Shown: positions 12,635 to 21,102 of the stretch, piece after piece
Numbering within the stretch: the first letter of the stretch is position 1
How the letters are laid out: each line of letters begins with the position of its first letter
Notes under the pieces: model-generated
The model's input: only the letters and a program-made list of their open reading frames with translations
Database searches by the model: none
What the model was told of the DNA's origin: nothing
Position numbers and translations under genes: made by a program
Assembly: GCA_900553175.1 (NCBI GenBank)
Contig: USCH01000011.1
Location: 1 to 37,803, forward strand
Direction of reading: 5' to 3'
DNA length: 37,803 nucleotides
Origin: an uncultured Alistipes sp.
GTDB taxonomy: Bacteria; Bacteroidota; Bacteroidia; Bacteroidales; Rikenellaceae

Positions 12635-14905
12635 ATGAAGAAGTTTTTGTTTTTGATCGTGGCGGTCGCCTTGTCGTGGGGATGCGAAGATACCCCGACC
12701 GATCCTGCGGCTGCCGAATTCCGTTTCGAGGCTCCCGCCGTGCGGGAGATCACGGGGACGACGGCGTTTGTCAGCTGCCGCGCGCCGCACGGCGAGGCGC
12801 TGCTCGGGGCGCTGAAGTCCGGATTCGCCTACGGCACCGATACCGACGATGCCGACGATTTCCTGACGACCGCCGAGTGCGGGGTGTCGGGCGACCGCAT
12901 CGAGGCCCGGCTGACGGGGCTGCTGCCCGAGCGCACCTACCGTGTGCGGGCCTTCCTCGAGGTGAGCGGGGAGACCCGCATCTGGGGTCCCGAGAGCGAG
13001 TTCGCGACCCTTGCCGTGGGCGAGGACGAGACCTTGTTCGAAATCACGAGCGGCTTGCGGACGGTGGTCCCGGCTTCGGGCATGGAGTGCTCGATCGCCT
13101 ACGACGTCGTCAACCCCCGGGGCGACGAGCTGCCCGAGGCGCGGTGCGAAGCGTCGTGGGTGCATTCGTTCGTCAGCGGCGAACCGCAGCCCGTTCAGGA
13201 TGAGGAGGACGAAGTGCGCGTGAGCGGCACGATCGTCTTCGTCGTCGACGCCAACGAGGGGACGGCGCGCACGGCCGTGGTCGTCGTATCGTATCCCGGC
13301 ACGGCCGAACGGCAGGTGGTCGTCGAGCAGGAGGCCGCCGCGGGCGGCGAAGACCCCGACGAGTCGCGGGTCATCCTCCTCGACACCAACAACGAGTGGC
13401 CCGACCACAGTTATTCGCCTGCGACGTGCCGTTTCGGCGGCTATGACTTCAGCATGGCGAATGTGGGCGACTACGGCAACGGCATTCAGCTCAAGTCGGG
13501 CCAGGGATGGATCGCCAACGACGACGACATGGGCGTCATCCGCCGCATCGAGCTGGTCTATGCGGGCCGCACCGCGGACAGGAACATCTGCCTCTACCTG
13601 GGCGATGCGCCCCGCCCCGACGGCAGCCGGATCGAGGCGGTGAACGACGACGGCACCTATGTCTTCGACTGCACGGCTTCGGGCGAGCACCGCTATTTCA
13701 AACTGCTCAACGGCTCGGGCGCCAGCTACCTCACCTCGATCCGCATCTTCTGCGGCGGTGCGGGCGGCGGCACCGATCCCGGTCCGGGCGAAGAGGCGGT
13801 GCCGAAGTTCGCCGCACCGTCGTTCTCCGAGGTGACGCACAACGGCGCCCTCGTGTCGTGCGCCTACACCTATGCGGGCGCGAAGAGCGTCTCGGCCGCC
13901 TGGTTCGTCTACAAGACCTCGACGGGCGTCGAGCAGCGCGCCGAGGCCGCATCGTCCGAGAGTCCGGTCGCCGCGCTGCTCGCGGGTCTGACCCCCTCGA
14001 CGCTCTATTCGTTCGCGCTGTGTCTGGAGATCGACGGCGAGAGTTATCGCAGCGAGTGGGCGACCTTCATGACGCGCAGCGAGTCGGGCGGCGGCACCTC
14101 GGCGACCCGCTATCCGGGGTGGCCCGAACTGCCCGTCGAGGTGGAGAACAGCGACTACTACTACGCCACCCACCTCTGCCCCGGCTTCAAGATCGGCAGC
14201 TATCAGGCCCGCAACTACACGGTCTGCTTCAGCGCCGGGCACCATTGCCCCGTATGGGTGGCCGCGCCGCGCCACAAGTGTTACGAGGGCGGTTCGGGGC
14301 GTTCGGGATACTCCAAGGACCCCGACATTCCGGCCGACATCCAGTATCGCAGCAAGGATACGGGCGGCGGATGCAACAAGGGCCACATGCTCGGGTCGCA
14401 CGAACGCACCCGCTCGTCGGAGATCAACAAGCAGGTGTTCTACTACTCCAACATCGCGCCCCAGTACAGCTCGGGCTTCAACACGGGCGGCGGCGGATGG
14501 AACACCCTCGAGGACTGGATCGACGGAAAGGTGTGCTCCGACACGACCTATCTGGTCATCGGCGCCTATTTCGACCCCTACACCGACGGCTACGGCAAGT
14601 CGGCCTCGCCCAAGAAGATTTCGTTCGGCGGCCGCAGCGACGTGTCGTGCCCCACGATGTTCTACATCGCCGCGCTGCGCACCAAGCGGGGCAACACGGG
14701 CAAGTCGGTGATGGAGTGCTCGGCCGACGAGCTCATGTGCGCCGTCTTCGTGCGGGCCCACAACAACGACCTCAAGGGCCAGAAGGTGACCTCGCGCGAG
14801 ATGATGTCGGTGGCCGAACTGGAACGCCTCACCGGCTTCGAGTTCTTCACCAACGTGCCCAACGCACCCAAATACGATTACAACCCCTCCGACTGGGGCC
14901 TGTAG
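12635..14905 (+). CDS. NUC1 nuclease lipoprotein with Fn3-like and BACON-like modules
   Basis: 756 residues. A lipoprotein signal ends at Cys17 (LSWGC), so the protein is probably membrane-anchored and exported. Modules seen: Fn3-like domain (about 28-128), BACON-like domain (about 132-233, ending VVVEQEA), a beta-rich segment of unknown type (about 245-375), a short Gly/Pro linker, a second Fn3-like domain (about 388-480), and a C-terminal DNA/RNA non-specific endonuclease domain (about 492-745). The catalytic motif is NKGHM (His584) instead of the classic DRGH. The metal-binding region is FNTGGGGWNTLE (616-626). NUC1 enzymes degrade DNA and RNA, and here the target would be extracellular nucleic acid. 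Five cysteine pairs in the nuclease part could form disulphides. The next gene encodes a smaller protein of the same type. Confidence 0.87.
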   Translation: MKKFLFLIVAVALSWGCEDTPTDPAAAEFRFEAPAVREITGTTAFVSCRAPHGEALLGALKSGFAYGTDTDDADDFLTTAECGVSGDRIEARLTGLLPERTYRVRAFLEVSGETRIWGPESEFATLAVGEDETLFEITSGLRTVVPASGMECSIAYDVVNPRGDELPEARCEASWVHSFVSGEPQPVQDEEDEVRVSGTIVFVVDANEGTARTAVVVVSYPGTAERQVVVEQEAAAGGEDPDESRVILLDTNNEWPDHSYSPATCRFGGYDFSMANVGDYGNGIQLKSGQGWIANDDDMGVIRRIELVYAGRTADRNICLYLGDAPRPDGSRIEAVNDDGTYVFDCTASGEHRYFKLLNGSGASYLTSIRIFCGGAGGGTDPGPGEEAVPKFAAPSFSEVTHNGALVSCAYTYAGAKSVSAAWFVYKTSTGVEQRAEAASSESPVAALLAGLTPSTLYSFALCLEIDGESYRSEWATFMTRSESGGGTSATRYPGWPELPVEVENSDYYYATHLCPGFKIGSYQARNYTVCFSAGHHCPVWVAAPRHKCYEGGSGRSGYSKDPDIPADIQYRSKDTGGGCNKGHMLGSHERTRSSEINKQVFYYSNIAPQYSSGFNTGGGGWNTLEDWIDGKVCSDTTYLVIGAYFDPYTDGYGKSASPKKISFGGRSDVSCPTMFYIAALRTKRGNTGKSVMECSADELMCAVFVRAHNNDLKGQKVTSREMMSVAELERLTGFEFFTNVPNAPKYDYNPSDWGL

Positions 14906-14947
14906 GGCCTGCCGGGCGGAGCGTCCACCCGAAAAACAGACGTTACG

Positions 14948-16177
14948 ATGAAAAAGATATTTGCACTCGCCGCCCTGGCGCTTTTGGCGACGACCTGCGG
15001 CGGCGAGGGCGATCGCCCCGCATCCGACAACTGGTTCCTGCCCCTGAGCGTTTCGGTCGACGGCACTTCGGCCGACGTGCGGTGCCTCACGCTCGTGGGC
15101 AGCGATGCGCTGAAGGCTTCGACGGCCGGATTCGTCTACGGACCCGCCGGCGGCGGGGCGGACGCATCCGTCACGGTCACGGAGGTCGAAAAGAACGACG
15201 GCGTGCTCTCGTGCCGTCTGGAGGGCCTTCCCGAGAAGACGCTCTTCGCGATCCGGGCCTTCATCCTGCTCGGCGACCGCCGTCTGGAGAGCGGGGAGGC
15301 GCTCTTCGAGACGGGCACCGGCGGCTCCGACCCCGATCCGGGTCCCGGGCCGGGTCCCGATCCCGGCCCCGTGTTCGACAATCCCGACCTGTCGCTCTAC
15401 AGCGGCTGGGCCGAACTGCCCGGGCAGACCCTGCTGCCCGACGACTACTATTTCGCCCGCCACTACTGCCCGGGGAGCTCCTATCCCGGCGGCGCTCCGG
15501 TGCGCAACTACACGATCTGCTACAGCGCCGCGATGCGCGGTCCGGTGTGGGTGGCCTATCCGCTCCACGACTTCTACTCCGCCGGCAGCGTCGGACGCTC
15601 GTCGTGGCGCAACGACCCCTCGATTCCGCGCGCCGTGCAGCCCGACCTCACGGGCGGCTCCTACCAGCCCCAGCCCGGTTTTTCGCGCGGCCACATGATC
15701 GCCTCCAACGACCGCCAGCGCGACAAGGCCATGAACGAGCAGACGTTCTACGTCACCAACTCCTCGCCGCAGCGTCAGGACCGTTTCAACGGCAGCATCT
15801 GGGGTTCGCTCGAACTCGCATGCTGGCGCAACGTCTGCGCCGATACGCTCTACGTCGTGACGGGCGCCTGGTTCGGCGATTCGTTCGAGCTGACCGCCGA
15901 CAAGAGCGGCCGGTCCGTCAGCGTGCCGTCGGCCTTTTACAAGGTGCTGCTCCGCTCCCGCTCGGGCCGCACGGGCCGGCCGCTCAGCGCACTCGCTGCG
16001 GACGAGTTGCAGTGCACGGGCTTCTGGTTCGAACATAAGGACTACCCGTCGGGCGCACGGCCGGCGCAGTACATGACCTCGGTGGCCGACATCGAACGCC
16101 GGACGGGGATGAAGTTCTTCGTCAACGTGCCGCAGGCCCCGAAAGAGACCTTCGACGCGGCCGACTGGTCGTTCTGA
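14948..16177 (+). CDS. NUC1 nuclease lipoprotein, short form
   Basis: 409 residues. A lipoprotein signal ends at Cys17 (ATTCGG). An Fn3-like module (about 30-123) is followed by a Asp/Pro/Gly linker (DPDPGPGPGPDPGP, 128-141) and the nuclease domain (about 145-400). The catalytic motif is SRGHM (His249) and the metal region RFNGSIWGSLE (Asn281, Glu289), closer to the family norm than the neighbour at 12635-14905. Shared features of the two (W.ELP, DYYFA-type start, SVAD/VAELERLTG-type end) show duplication and divergence. It starts 42 nt after the first nuclease and ends 2 nt before the radical SAM gene. Likely role: cell-surface degradation of external DNA/RNA. Confidence 0.9.
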   Translation: MKKIFALAALALLATTCGGEGDRPASDNWFLPLSVSVDGTSADVRCLTLVGSDALKASTAGFVYGPAGGGADASVTVTEVEKNDGVLSCRLEGLPEKTLFAIRAFILLGDRRLESGEALFETGTGGSDPDPGPGPGPDPGPVFDNPDLSLYSGWAELPGQTLLPDDYYFARHYCPGSSYPGGAPVRNYTICYSAAMRGPVWVAYPLHDFYSAGSVGRSSWRNDPSIPRAVQPDLTGGSYQPQPGFSRGHMIASNDRQRDKAMNEQTFYVTNSSPQRQDRFNGSIWGSLELACWRNVCADTLYVVTGAWFGDSFELTADKSGRSVSVPSAFYKVLLRSRSGRTGRPLSALAADELQCTGFWFEHKDYPSGARPAQYMTSVADIERRTGMKFFVNVPQAPKETFDAADWSF

Positions 16178-16179
16178 CG

Positions 16180-17154
16180 ATGACTTATCCCTGGGGCGAT
16201 TCGCGGCGCTATAACTCCTATGCGGGTTATTTCCGCCGCCTGTTCGGCCAGCGGGTGCAGAAGCTCTCGGTCGATGCGGGCTTCACCTGCCCCAACCGCG
16301 ACGGCACGGCGGGCCGCGGCGGCTGCACGTTCTGCGACAACGGGGCCTTCACGCCCTCCTACTGCCGCCCGTCGAAGAGTCTGCGGCAGCAGATCGACGA
16401 GGGCATCGAATTCCATGCGCGGCGCTACCGCACGGCGTCGCGCTATTTGGTCTATTTCCAGTCGTTCTCCAACACGTATGCGCCCCTCGCGCGGCTGCGG
16501 GAGCTCTACGGCGAGGCGCTCTCCCATCCTTCGGTCGCGGGGATCGTCGTCGGCACGCGCCCCGACTGCGTCGACGAGCAGAGGCTCGACCTGCTCGCCG
16601 AACTGGCCCGGACGCACTACGTGGCCGTCGAATACGGCATCGAGTCGACCTCGGACAGGACGCTGCGCGCCGTCAACCGGGGCCACGACTTCGCCTGCGC
16701 CCGGCGGGCCGTGCGCATGACCGCCGAGCGGGGTCTGCATGTCGGCGCCCACTTCATCCTGGGTCTCCCGGGCGAGAGCGACGAAATGCTCGTGGCCCGG
16801 ACCGAGGCGATCAACGACCTGCCTCTTACGACCGTGAAGTTCCACCAGCTGCAACTCTTCCGCGGCACGCCCCTGGCCGCCGAGTACGCCGCCGCGCCCG
16901 AGCGGTTCCGTTTCTGGACTTTGGAGGAGTACCTCGATCTTTTCGTCGACATATTGCGCCGCCTGCGGCCCGATCTGGTGGTCGAGCGCTTCGCCTCGGA
17001 GGCTCCGCCCCGGTTCCGGTGCGGGCCGACGTGGGGCTCGGTGCGCAACGAGCGGCTGTGGGCGCTGCTCGAAAAAAGATTGGAGGCGCTCGATGCCTAC
17101 CAAGGCGAATTTTTCATACCTTTGTCTTCGAACCAAATTCCTTCGACGCAATGA
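16180..17154 (+). CDS. Radical SAM protein, TIGR01212 (YhcC-like) family
   Basis: 324 residues. The 4Fe-4S cluster motif has the unusual spacing of this family: C37 then C49 and C52 (GFTCPNRDG then GGCTFC). MTYPWGDSRRYNSYAGYFRR at the start and YFQSFSNTYAPL, GTRPDCVD, YGIES and HFILGLPGE are all typical. The YhcC family is widespread, cytoplasmic and still without an agreed substrate. The ATG lies 2 nt after the second nuclease stop, and the stop codon overlaps the next start (ATGA), so it is coupled on both sides. The last codons include a TACCTTTG box that may serve the following gene. Confidence 0.92.
   Translation: MTYPWGDSRRYNSYAGYFRRLFGQRVQKLSVDAGFTCPNRDGTAGRGGCTFCDNGAFTPSYCRPSKSLRQQIDEGIEFHARRYRTASRYLVYFQSFSNTYAPLARLRELYGEALSHPSVAGIVVGTRPDCVDEQRLDLLAELARTHYVAVEYGIESTSDRTLRAVNRGHDFACARRAVRMTAERGLHVGAHFILGLPGESDEMLVARTEAINDLPLTTVKFHQLQLFRGTPLAAEYAAAPERFRFWTLEEYLDLFVDILRRLRPDLVVERFASEAPPRFRCGPTWGSVRNERLWALLEKRLEALDAYQGEFFIPLSSNQIPSTQ
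17117..17124 (+). promoter_or_regulatory. Possible internal promoter box before the YitT gene
   Basis: TACCTTTG matches TAnnTTTG, lies 26 nt before the ATG at 17151, and is inside the last codons of the radical SAM gene, in a locally AT-rich stretch. No -33 TTTG at the proper spacing is seen. It may give yitT-priA-comF some independent expression. Confidence 0.35.
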
Positions 17155-18047
17155 AGCCTATTACTGCGCAGTCCGTCTGGAAGATTTTCCGCGAGTATCT
17201 GATGATGATCGTCGGCATGATGCTCTATTCGTTCGGCTGGATCGGCTGCATCCTGCCCGTCGGCGGTACGGGCGGCGGTGCCTCGGGCCTTTCGCTGGTG
17301 CTGTGCCATGCCTTCCGCGCCTGGTTCGACGTCGACATCCAGCTCGGAACGATGGTCTTCCTGCTCAATGCCGTGCTGCTGCTGGTGGCGGGCTTCATCG
17401 TGGGGTGGAATTTCGGCGTGAAGACCGTCTTCTGCGTCGTCGTGCTGTCGTTCGGACTGAACTTCTGGCAGTCGGTGCTTCCCGCCGGCGATTTCCTCCA
17501 CCTCGAACGCATCCTGTCGGTGATCCTGGGCGGCATTCTCGCCGGCGTGGGCATCTCGATCTGCTTCGCGCAGGGCGGCTCGACCGGGGGGGTGGACATC
17601 GTGGCCATGATCATCAACAAGTACCGCACGATCAGCTACGGCCGCATCCTCATCTGCTCGGACTTCTTCATCATCGCCTCGACGATGCTGGTGGGCTACC
17701 ACATCGACACGGTGATCTACGGTTTCGTCATGACGGCCGTGGTGGGCTATACGGCCGACATGGTCATGGCCGGCAACCAGCAGTCGAACCAGGTGCTGAT
17801 CGTCACGCACGACTACGAGAAGATGGCCGACGCCATCGCCGAGAACGTGCATCGCGGCGTGACGCTCATCGACTCGCAGGGGTGGTATTCGAAGCAGGCC
17901 TCGAAGATCGTCATGGTGGTCTGCCGCAAGCGCGAGACGTCGATGCTGCTCAAATTCGTGAAGACGATCGATCCCGACGCGTTCATGACCGTCGGCAGCG
18001 TCATGGGGGTCTACGGCAAGGGATTCCAGACCCTGACCAAAATCTGA
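17151..18047 (+). CDS. YitT family membrane protein (DUF161 + DUF2179)
   Basis: 298 residues. The N-terminal part (about 15-205) has five to six hydrophobic spans with the family motifs GGTGGGASGLSL (glycine-rich loop after the first span) and AQGGSTGGVDIVA. The soluble C-terminal DUF2179 domain (about 220-298) includes LIVTHDYEKMADAI, GVTLIDSQGWYS and IDPDAFMTVGSVMGVYGKGF. YitT proteins are inner-membrane proteins found throughout Firmicutes and Bacteroidetes. A transport role is suspected but not shown. The start overlaps the radical SAM stop (ATGA) and the stop overlaps the priA start (TGATG). Confidence 0.92.
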   Translation: MKPITAQSVWKIFREYLMMIVGMMLYSFGWIGCILPVGGTGGGASGLSLVLCHAFRAWFDVDIQLGTMVFLLNAVLLLVAGFIVGWNFGVKTVFCVVVLSFGLNFWQSVLPAGDFLHLERILSVILGGILAGVGISICFAQGGSTGGVDIVAMIINKYRTISYGRILICSDFFIIASTMLVGYHIDTVIYGFVMTAVVGYTADMVMAGNQQSNQVLIVTHDYEKMADAIAENVHRGVTLIDSQGWYSKQASKIVMVVCRKRETSMLLKFVKTIDPDAFMTVGSVMGVYGKGFQTLTKI

Positions 18048-20305
18048 TGCCCCGCTACGCCGACATAGTGCTGCCGCTCGCCCGGCCGGCCTATACGTTC
18101 GCCGTGCCCGAGGGGGCGGAGATCGGGCCGGGCGATGCCGTGGCGGTGCAGTTCGGCCCCCGCAAGAGCTATGCGGGCATCGTGTGGCGGGTGCACGATC
18201 GCCGTCCCGATTGCAGGCGGATCAAAACCGTCGGACGCCGGCTGTGCGACCGCCCGATCGTCGGTCCGCCGCAGCGTGCGCTGTGGGAATGGATCGCCTC
18301 CTATTACATGTGCTCTTTGGGCGAAGTGATGCGCGTGGCGCTTCCGTCGCTCATGAAACCTTCGGCCGACACGCCCGAGCGTTTCGCCGACGAGGAGTTC
18401 CGCCCCCGCACGGAGACCTATTTCGCCCTTGCCGCCGAGCTGCGCGACGAGGAGCGGCTGCACGGGCTTTTCGAAAAATTGCAGCGGCGCGCCCCGAAGC
18501 AGTACGAGGCGCTGCTGGAGATCGCCTCGTCGGGACCCGGCGGCGGTCTGCCCTGCGGCGAGGTGCCGCGGCGTCTGGTGACGGCCGACCGTGCGGTGCT
18601 GCACGTGCTGGAACGCAAGGGATACATCCTTTCGAGCCGTCATGAACGCTCTGCGGAGCGGGACGGGGCGGCGTTCCGTCTGCCCTGCCTCACGCCCCGG
18701 CAGCAGGAGGCGCTCGGGGCGCTCCGCGCGGCCTATGCCGCCGGAAAGACGACGGCGCTGCTGCACGGCGTCACCTCGTCGGGCAAGACCGAGATCTACA
18801 TCCATCTTGCGGCCGAGGTGCTGGCGCGCGGCGGCGACGTGCTGCTGCTGGTGCCCGAAATCGCCCTCACGGCGCAGCTCATCGAACGCATGGAGCGCAT
18901 CTTCGGCAGCCGCGTGACATCCTACCATTCGCGGCTCAGCGACCGGCGGCGCGCCGAGACCTACCTGCGGCTGAGCCGCTCCGAAGGGGGCGAGTTCGTC
19001 ATCGGGGCCCGGTCGGCGATCTTTTTGCCGCTGAACCGGCTGCAGCTCGTCATCGTTGACGAGGAGCACGACGCCAGCTACAAGCAGACGGACCCGGCAC
19101 CGCGCTATCACGCCCGCGACTGCGCGGTGATGGCGGCGCGCCTCATGGGCTGCCGCACGCTGCTGGGCAGCGCCACGCCCTCGCTCGAATCGTGGCTTAA
19201 CGCCGCGACGGGCAAGTACGGCCGGGCGCTTCTCACGGAGCGTTACGGCGAAGCCCGGCCGCCGCGGATCGTCCTCTCCGACACGCTGCGCGCGGCGCGG
19301 CGCGGCGAACGGCACGTCCATTTCAACAAGCTGCTCCTCGACCGTCTGGGCGAGGCGCTCGACCGGGGCGAGCAGGCGATGCTGTTCCAGAACCGCCGCG
19401 GCTTTTCGCCCTATGTGGCCTGCACGGAGTGCGGGTGGACGGCCCGCTGCCCCCAATGCAACGTGACGCTCACCTACCACAAGGCGGGCGAACGCCTCGT
19501 CTGCCACTACTGCGGCCACACCGAGCCCGTGCCCGCGAAATGCCCCTCGTGCCGGGTGACCGACGTGGTGCCCGCGGGCTTCGGGACGGAGAAGATCGAG
19601 GAGGAGATCGCCCGCGTCTTCCCCGAGGCGCGTGTGGCGCGGCTCGACCGCGACACGGCGACCTCCGAGCGGGCGTTCAACGCCATCGTGGCCGACTTCG
19701 CCCGCCGCAAGACCGACATTCTGGTCGGCACGCAGATGATCGCCAAGGGCTTCGACTTCGAGGGGGTGGCGCTGGTGGGGGTGCTCAATGCCGACAACCT
19801 GTTGAACAACCCCGATTTCCGGGCGGCCGAACGGGCCTTCCAGCTTCTGACCCAGGTGGCCGGACGCGCCGGGCGCCGCTCGGCGGAGGGCGAGGTCGTC
19901 ATCCAGACCGCCGAACCGGGCCATCCCGTGCTGCGGCAGGTCGTCGCGGGCGACTACGAGGCGATGGCCCGCGAGCAGCTGGCCGAGCGGCAGGCTTTCT
20001 TCTATCCGCCCTATGCGCGTCTTGTCGCGCTCACGCTCCGGCACCGCGACCCGCAGCTCTTGCGGCGGGGCGCCTCGTTTCTGGCCGACCGGCTGCGCGG
20101 CCGCTTCGGACGGCGGCTGCTGGGGCCGATGGCGCCTCCGGTCGACCGCATCCGCGGCGAATACCTCGCGGGGCTGCTGCTCAAGATCGAGAGCGGCGCC
20201 TCGTCGGTCCGGGCCCGCGAGGTGCTGGCCGCCGAGTTGAAAACCTTCGCCGGACACCCCGAGTTCCGGCATATCGTCGTCACGCCCGATGTCGATCCTC
20301 AGTGA
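18047..20305 (+). CDS. priA: Primosomal protein N' (replication restart helicase PriA)
   Basis: 752 residues. PriA is a 3'-5' superfamily 2 helicase that recognises stalled forks and loads the replicative helicase DnaB. Seen: the N-terminal 3'-DNA-binding domain (about 1-105), Walker A GVTSSGKT (241-248), DEEH box (338-341), GSATPS (motif III), and eight zinc-binding cysteines between 459 and 502 (C459, C462, C468, C471, C486, C489, C499, C502). The helicase C-terminal motifs GTQMIAKGFDFEGVALVG and QVAGRAGR follow. The ATG overlaps the YitT stop, and the 3' end overlaps the ComF gene by 17 nt. dnaB, its functional partner, is the next transcription unit. Confidence 0.96.
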   Translation: MPRYADIVLPLARPAYTFAVPEGAEIGPGDAVAVQFGPRKSYAGIVWRVHDRRPDCRRIKTVGRRLCDRPIVGPPQRALWEWIASYYMCSLGEVMRVALPSLMKPSADTPERFADEEFRPRTETYFALAAELRDEERLHGLFEKLQRRAPKQYEALLEIASSGPGGGLPCGEVPRRLVTADRAVLHVLERKGYILSSRHERSAERDGAAFRLPCLTPRQQEALGALRAAYAAGKTTALLHGVTSSGKTEIYIHLAAEVLARGGDVLLLVPEIALTAQLIERMERIFGSRVTSYHSRLSDRRRAETYLRLSRSEGGEFVIGARSAIFLPLNRLQLVIVDEEHDASYKQTDPAPRYHARDCAVMAARLMGCRTLLGSATPSLESWLNAATGKYGRALLTERYGEARPPRIVLSDTLRAARRGERHVHFNKLLLDRLGEALDRGEQAMLFQNRRGFSPYVACTECGWTARCPQCNVTLTYHKAGERLVCHYCGHTEPVPAKCPSCRVTDVVPAGFGTEKIEEEIARVFPEARVARLDRDTATSERAFNAIVADFARRKTDILVGTQMIAKGFDFEGVALVGVLNADNLLNNPDFRAAERAFQLLTQVAGRAGRRSAEGEVVIQTAEPGHPVLRQVVAGDYEAMAREQLAERQAFFYPPYARLVALTLRHRDPQLLRRGASFLADRLRGRFGRRLLGPMAPPVDRIRGEYLAGLLLKIESGASSVRAREVLAAELKTFAGHPEFRHIVVTPDVDPQ

Positions 20306-21011
20306 CCTGCTCCGCGATGCGGCGGCCCTGCTCTTTCCGCCGCGCTGTGCGGTCTGCGGCGAGCCGCTCGTTCGGGGCGAACGCACGATCTGCACGCTCT
20401 GCCGGGCGACGGCGCCCCTGACCGGCTACTGGCGCGAGGCCGACAATCCGGTGCTGCGCAAGTTCTGGGGGCTGGTGCCCGTCGAGCGGGCGTCGGGGTT
20501 TCTCTTTTTCACGCAGGGAAGCGGCTGGCGGCGCATGATCCACTCGTTCAAATACCGCGGCGCCTGGCGCACGGCCCGGGTCATGGGCGACTGGTACGGA
20601 CGCTGTCTGGCCGACAGCGGCCTCTACGGCGATGTGGATGCGGTGGTGCCTCTGCCGCTGCACCCGTTCAAGCGGATGCGCCGCGGCTACAACCAGTCGG
20701 AATACCTGGCCGAGGGGATCGCCGCGCAGCTGGGCGCCGGGGTCGACCGCCGCAGCGTGTTCCGCTGCCGCCATACGGCGGCGCAGGCCCTCAAGCCCCG
20801 CCGCGAGCGCGCCGGCAACGTCGAGGGCGCTTTCGCCGTGAGGCATCCCGAACGTCTGGCGGGCCGGCACATCCTGCTGGTCGACGACGTGATGACCACG
20901 GGTTCGACCCTCGCCTCCTGCGTCGAAGCCATCGTCCGGTCCGTGCCCGACTGCCGCGTGAGCGTGGCCGCGCTGGCCGTTTCGCGGCGCGAGCTCGGGG
21001 TGCGGGAGTGA
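20289..21011 (+). CDS. ComF family protein (phosphoribosyltransferase-like)
   Basis: 240 residues. An N-terminal Cys4 zinc-finger-like motif (CAVCGEPL at 20-23 and a second pair near 35-38) is followed by a type I phosphoribosyltransferase fold with PLPLHPFKRMRRGYNQSEYLA and the PRPP loop ILLVDDVMTTGSTL. ComF proteins are required for natural transformation in Bacillus and Haemophilus, where they assist single-stranded DNA processing with PriA and DprA. Overlap of comF with priA here fits that link (context, not proof). The start lies inside the end of priA. A strong terminator follows the stop. Confidence 0.93.
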   Translation: MSILSDLLRDAAALLFPPRCAVCGEPLVRGERTICTLCRATAPLTGYWREADNPVLRKFWGLVPVERASGFLFFTQGSGWRRMIHSFKYRGAWRTARVMGDWYGRCLADSGLYGDVDAVVPLPLHPFKRMRRGYNQSEYLAEGIAAQLGAGVDRRSVFRCRHTAAQALKPRRERAGNVEGAFAVRHPERLAGRHILLVDDVMTTGSTLASCVEAIVRSVPDCRVSVAALAVSRRELGVRE

Positions 21012-21014
21012 TTC

Positions 21015-21050
21015 CCGCCGCGGGTCCGCAGGGTGCGGCGGATTTTTTTT
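21015..21050 (+). terminator. Intrinsic terminator after comF, overlapping the dnaB promoter
   Basis: CCGCCGC (21015-21021) pairs with GCGGCGG (21035-21041), followed by A and eight T (21043-21050). It begins 4 nt after the comF stop. The last T residues plus G21051 form the TTTG of the dnaB -33 box, so the end of one unit and the start of the next share bases. Confidence 0.88.
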
Positions 21051-21079
21051 GATATGTCGGAAAAGAATCGCTAATTTTG
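21048..21079 (+). promoter_or_regulatory. Promoter of dnaB
   Basis: -33 TTTG (21048-21051) and -7 TAATTTTG (21072-21079) are 20 nt apart, a full Bacteroidetes-type promoter. It places the transcription start at about 21085, downstream of an in-frame ATG at 21049, and so supports the dnaB start at 21103. Confidence 0.85.
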
Positions 21080-21102
21080 ACCTTCGAAAGAATCCTTACG
21101 AA

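Noticed and set aside
12608..16036. Very long open frame on the minus strand opposite the two nuclease genes
   Set aside because: It is low in normal domain features, rich in Arg/Ala/Gly/Val, and runs antisense to genes with clear motifs. Long antisense frames are expected in GC-rich DNA. The same holds for frames opposite topA (34922-37195 plus), ftsQ-ftsA (26929-29898 minus), priA (18011-20395 minus) and the S46 peptidase (515-1798 plus).
21049..21102. Earlier in-frame ATG for dnaB
   Set aside because: It lies upstream of the promoter -7 box at 21072-21079, and the residues it would add are unlike DnaB.
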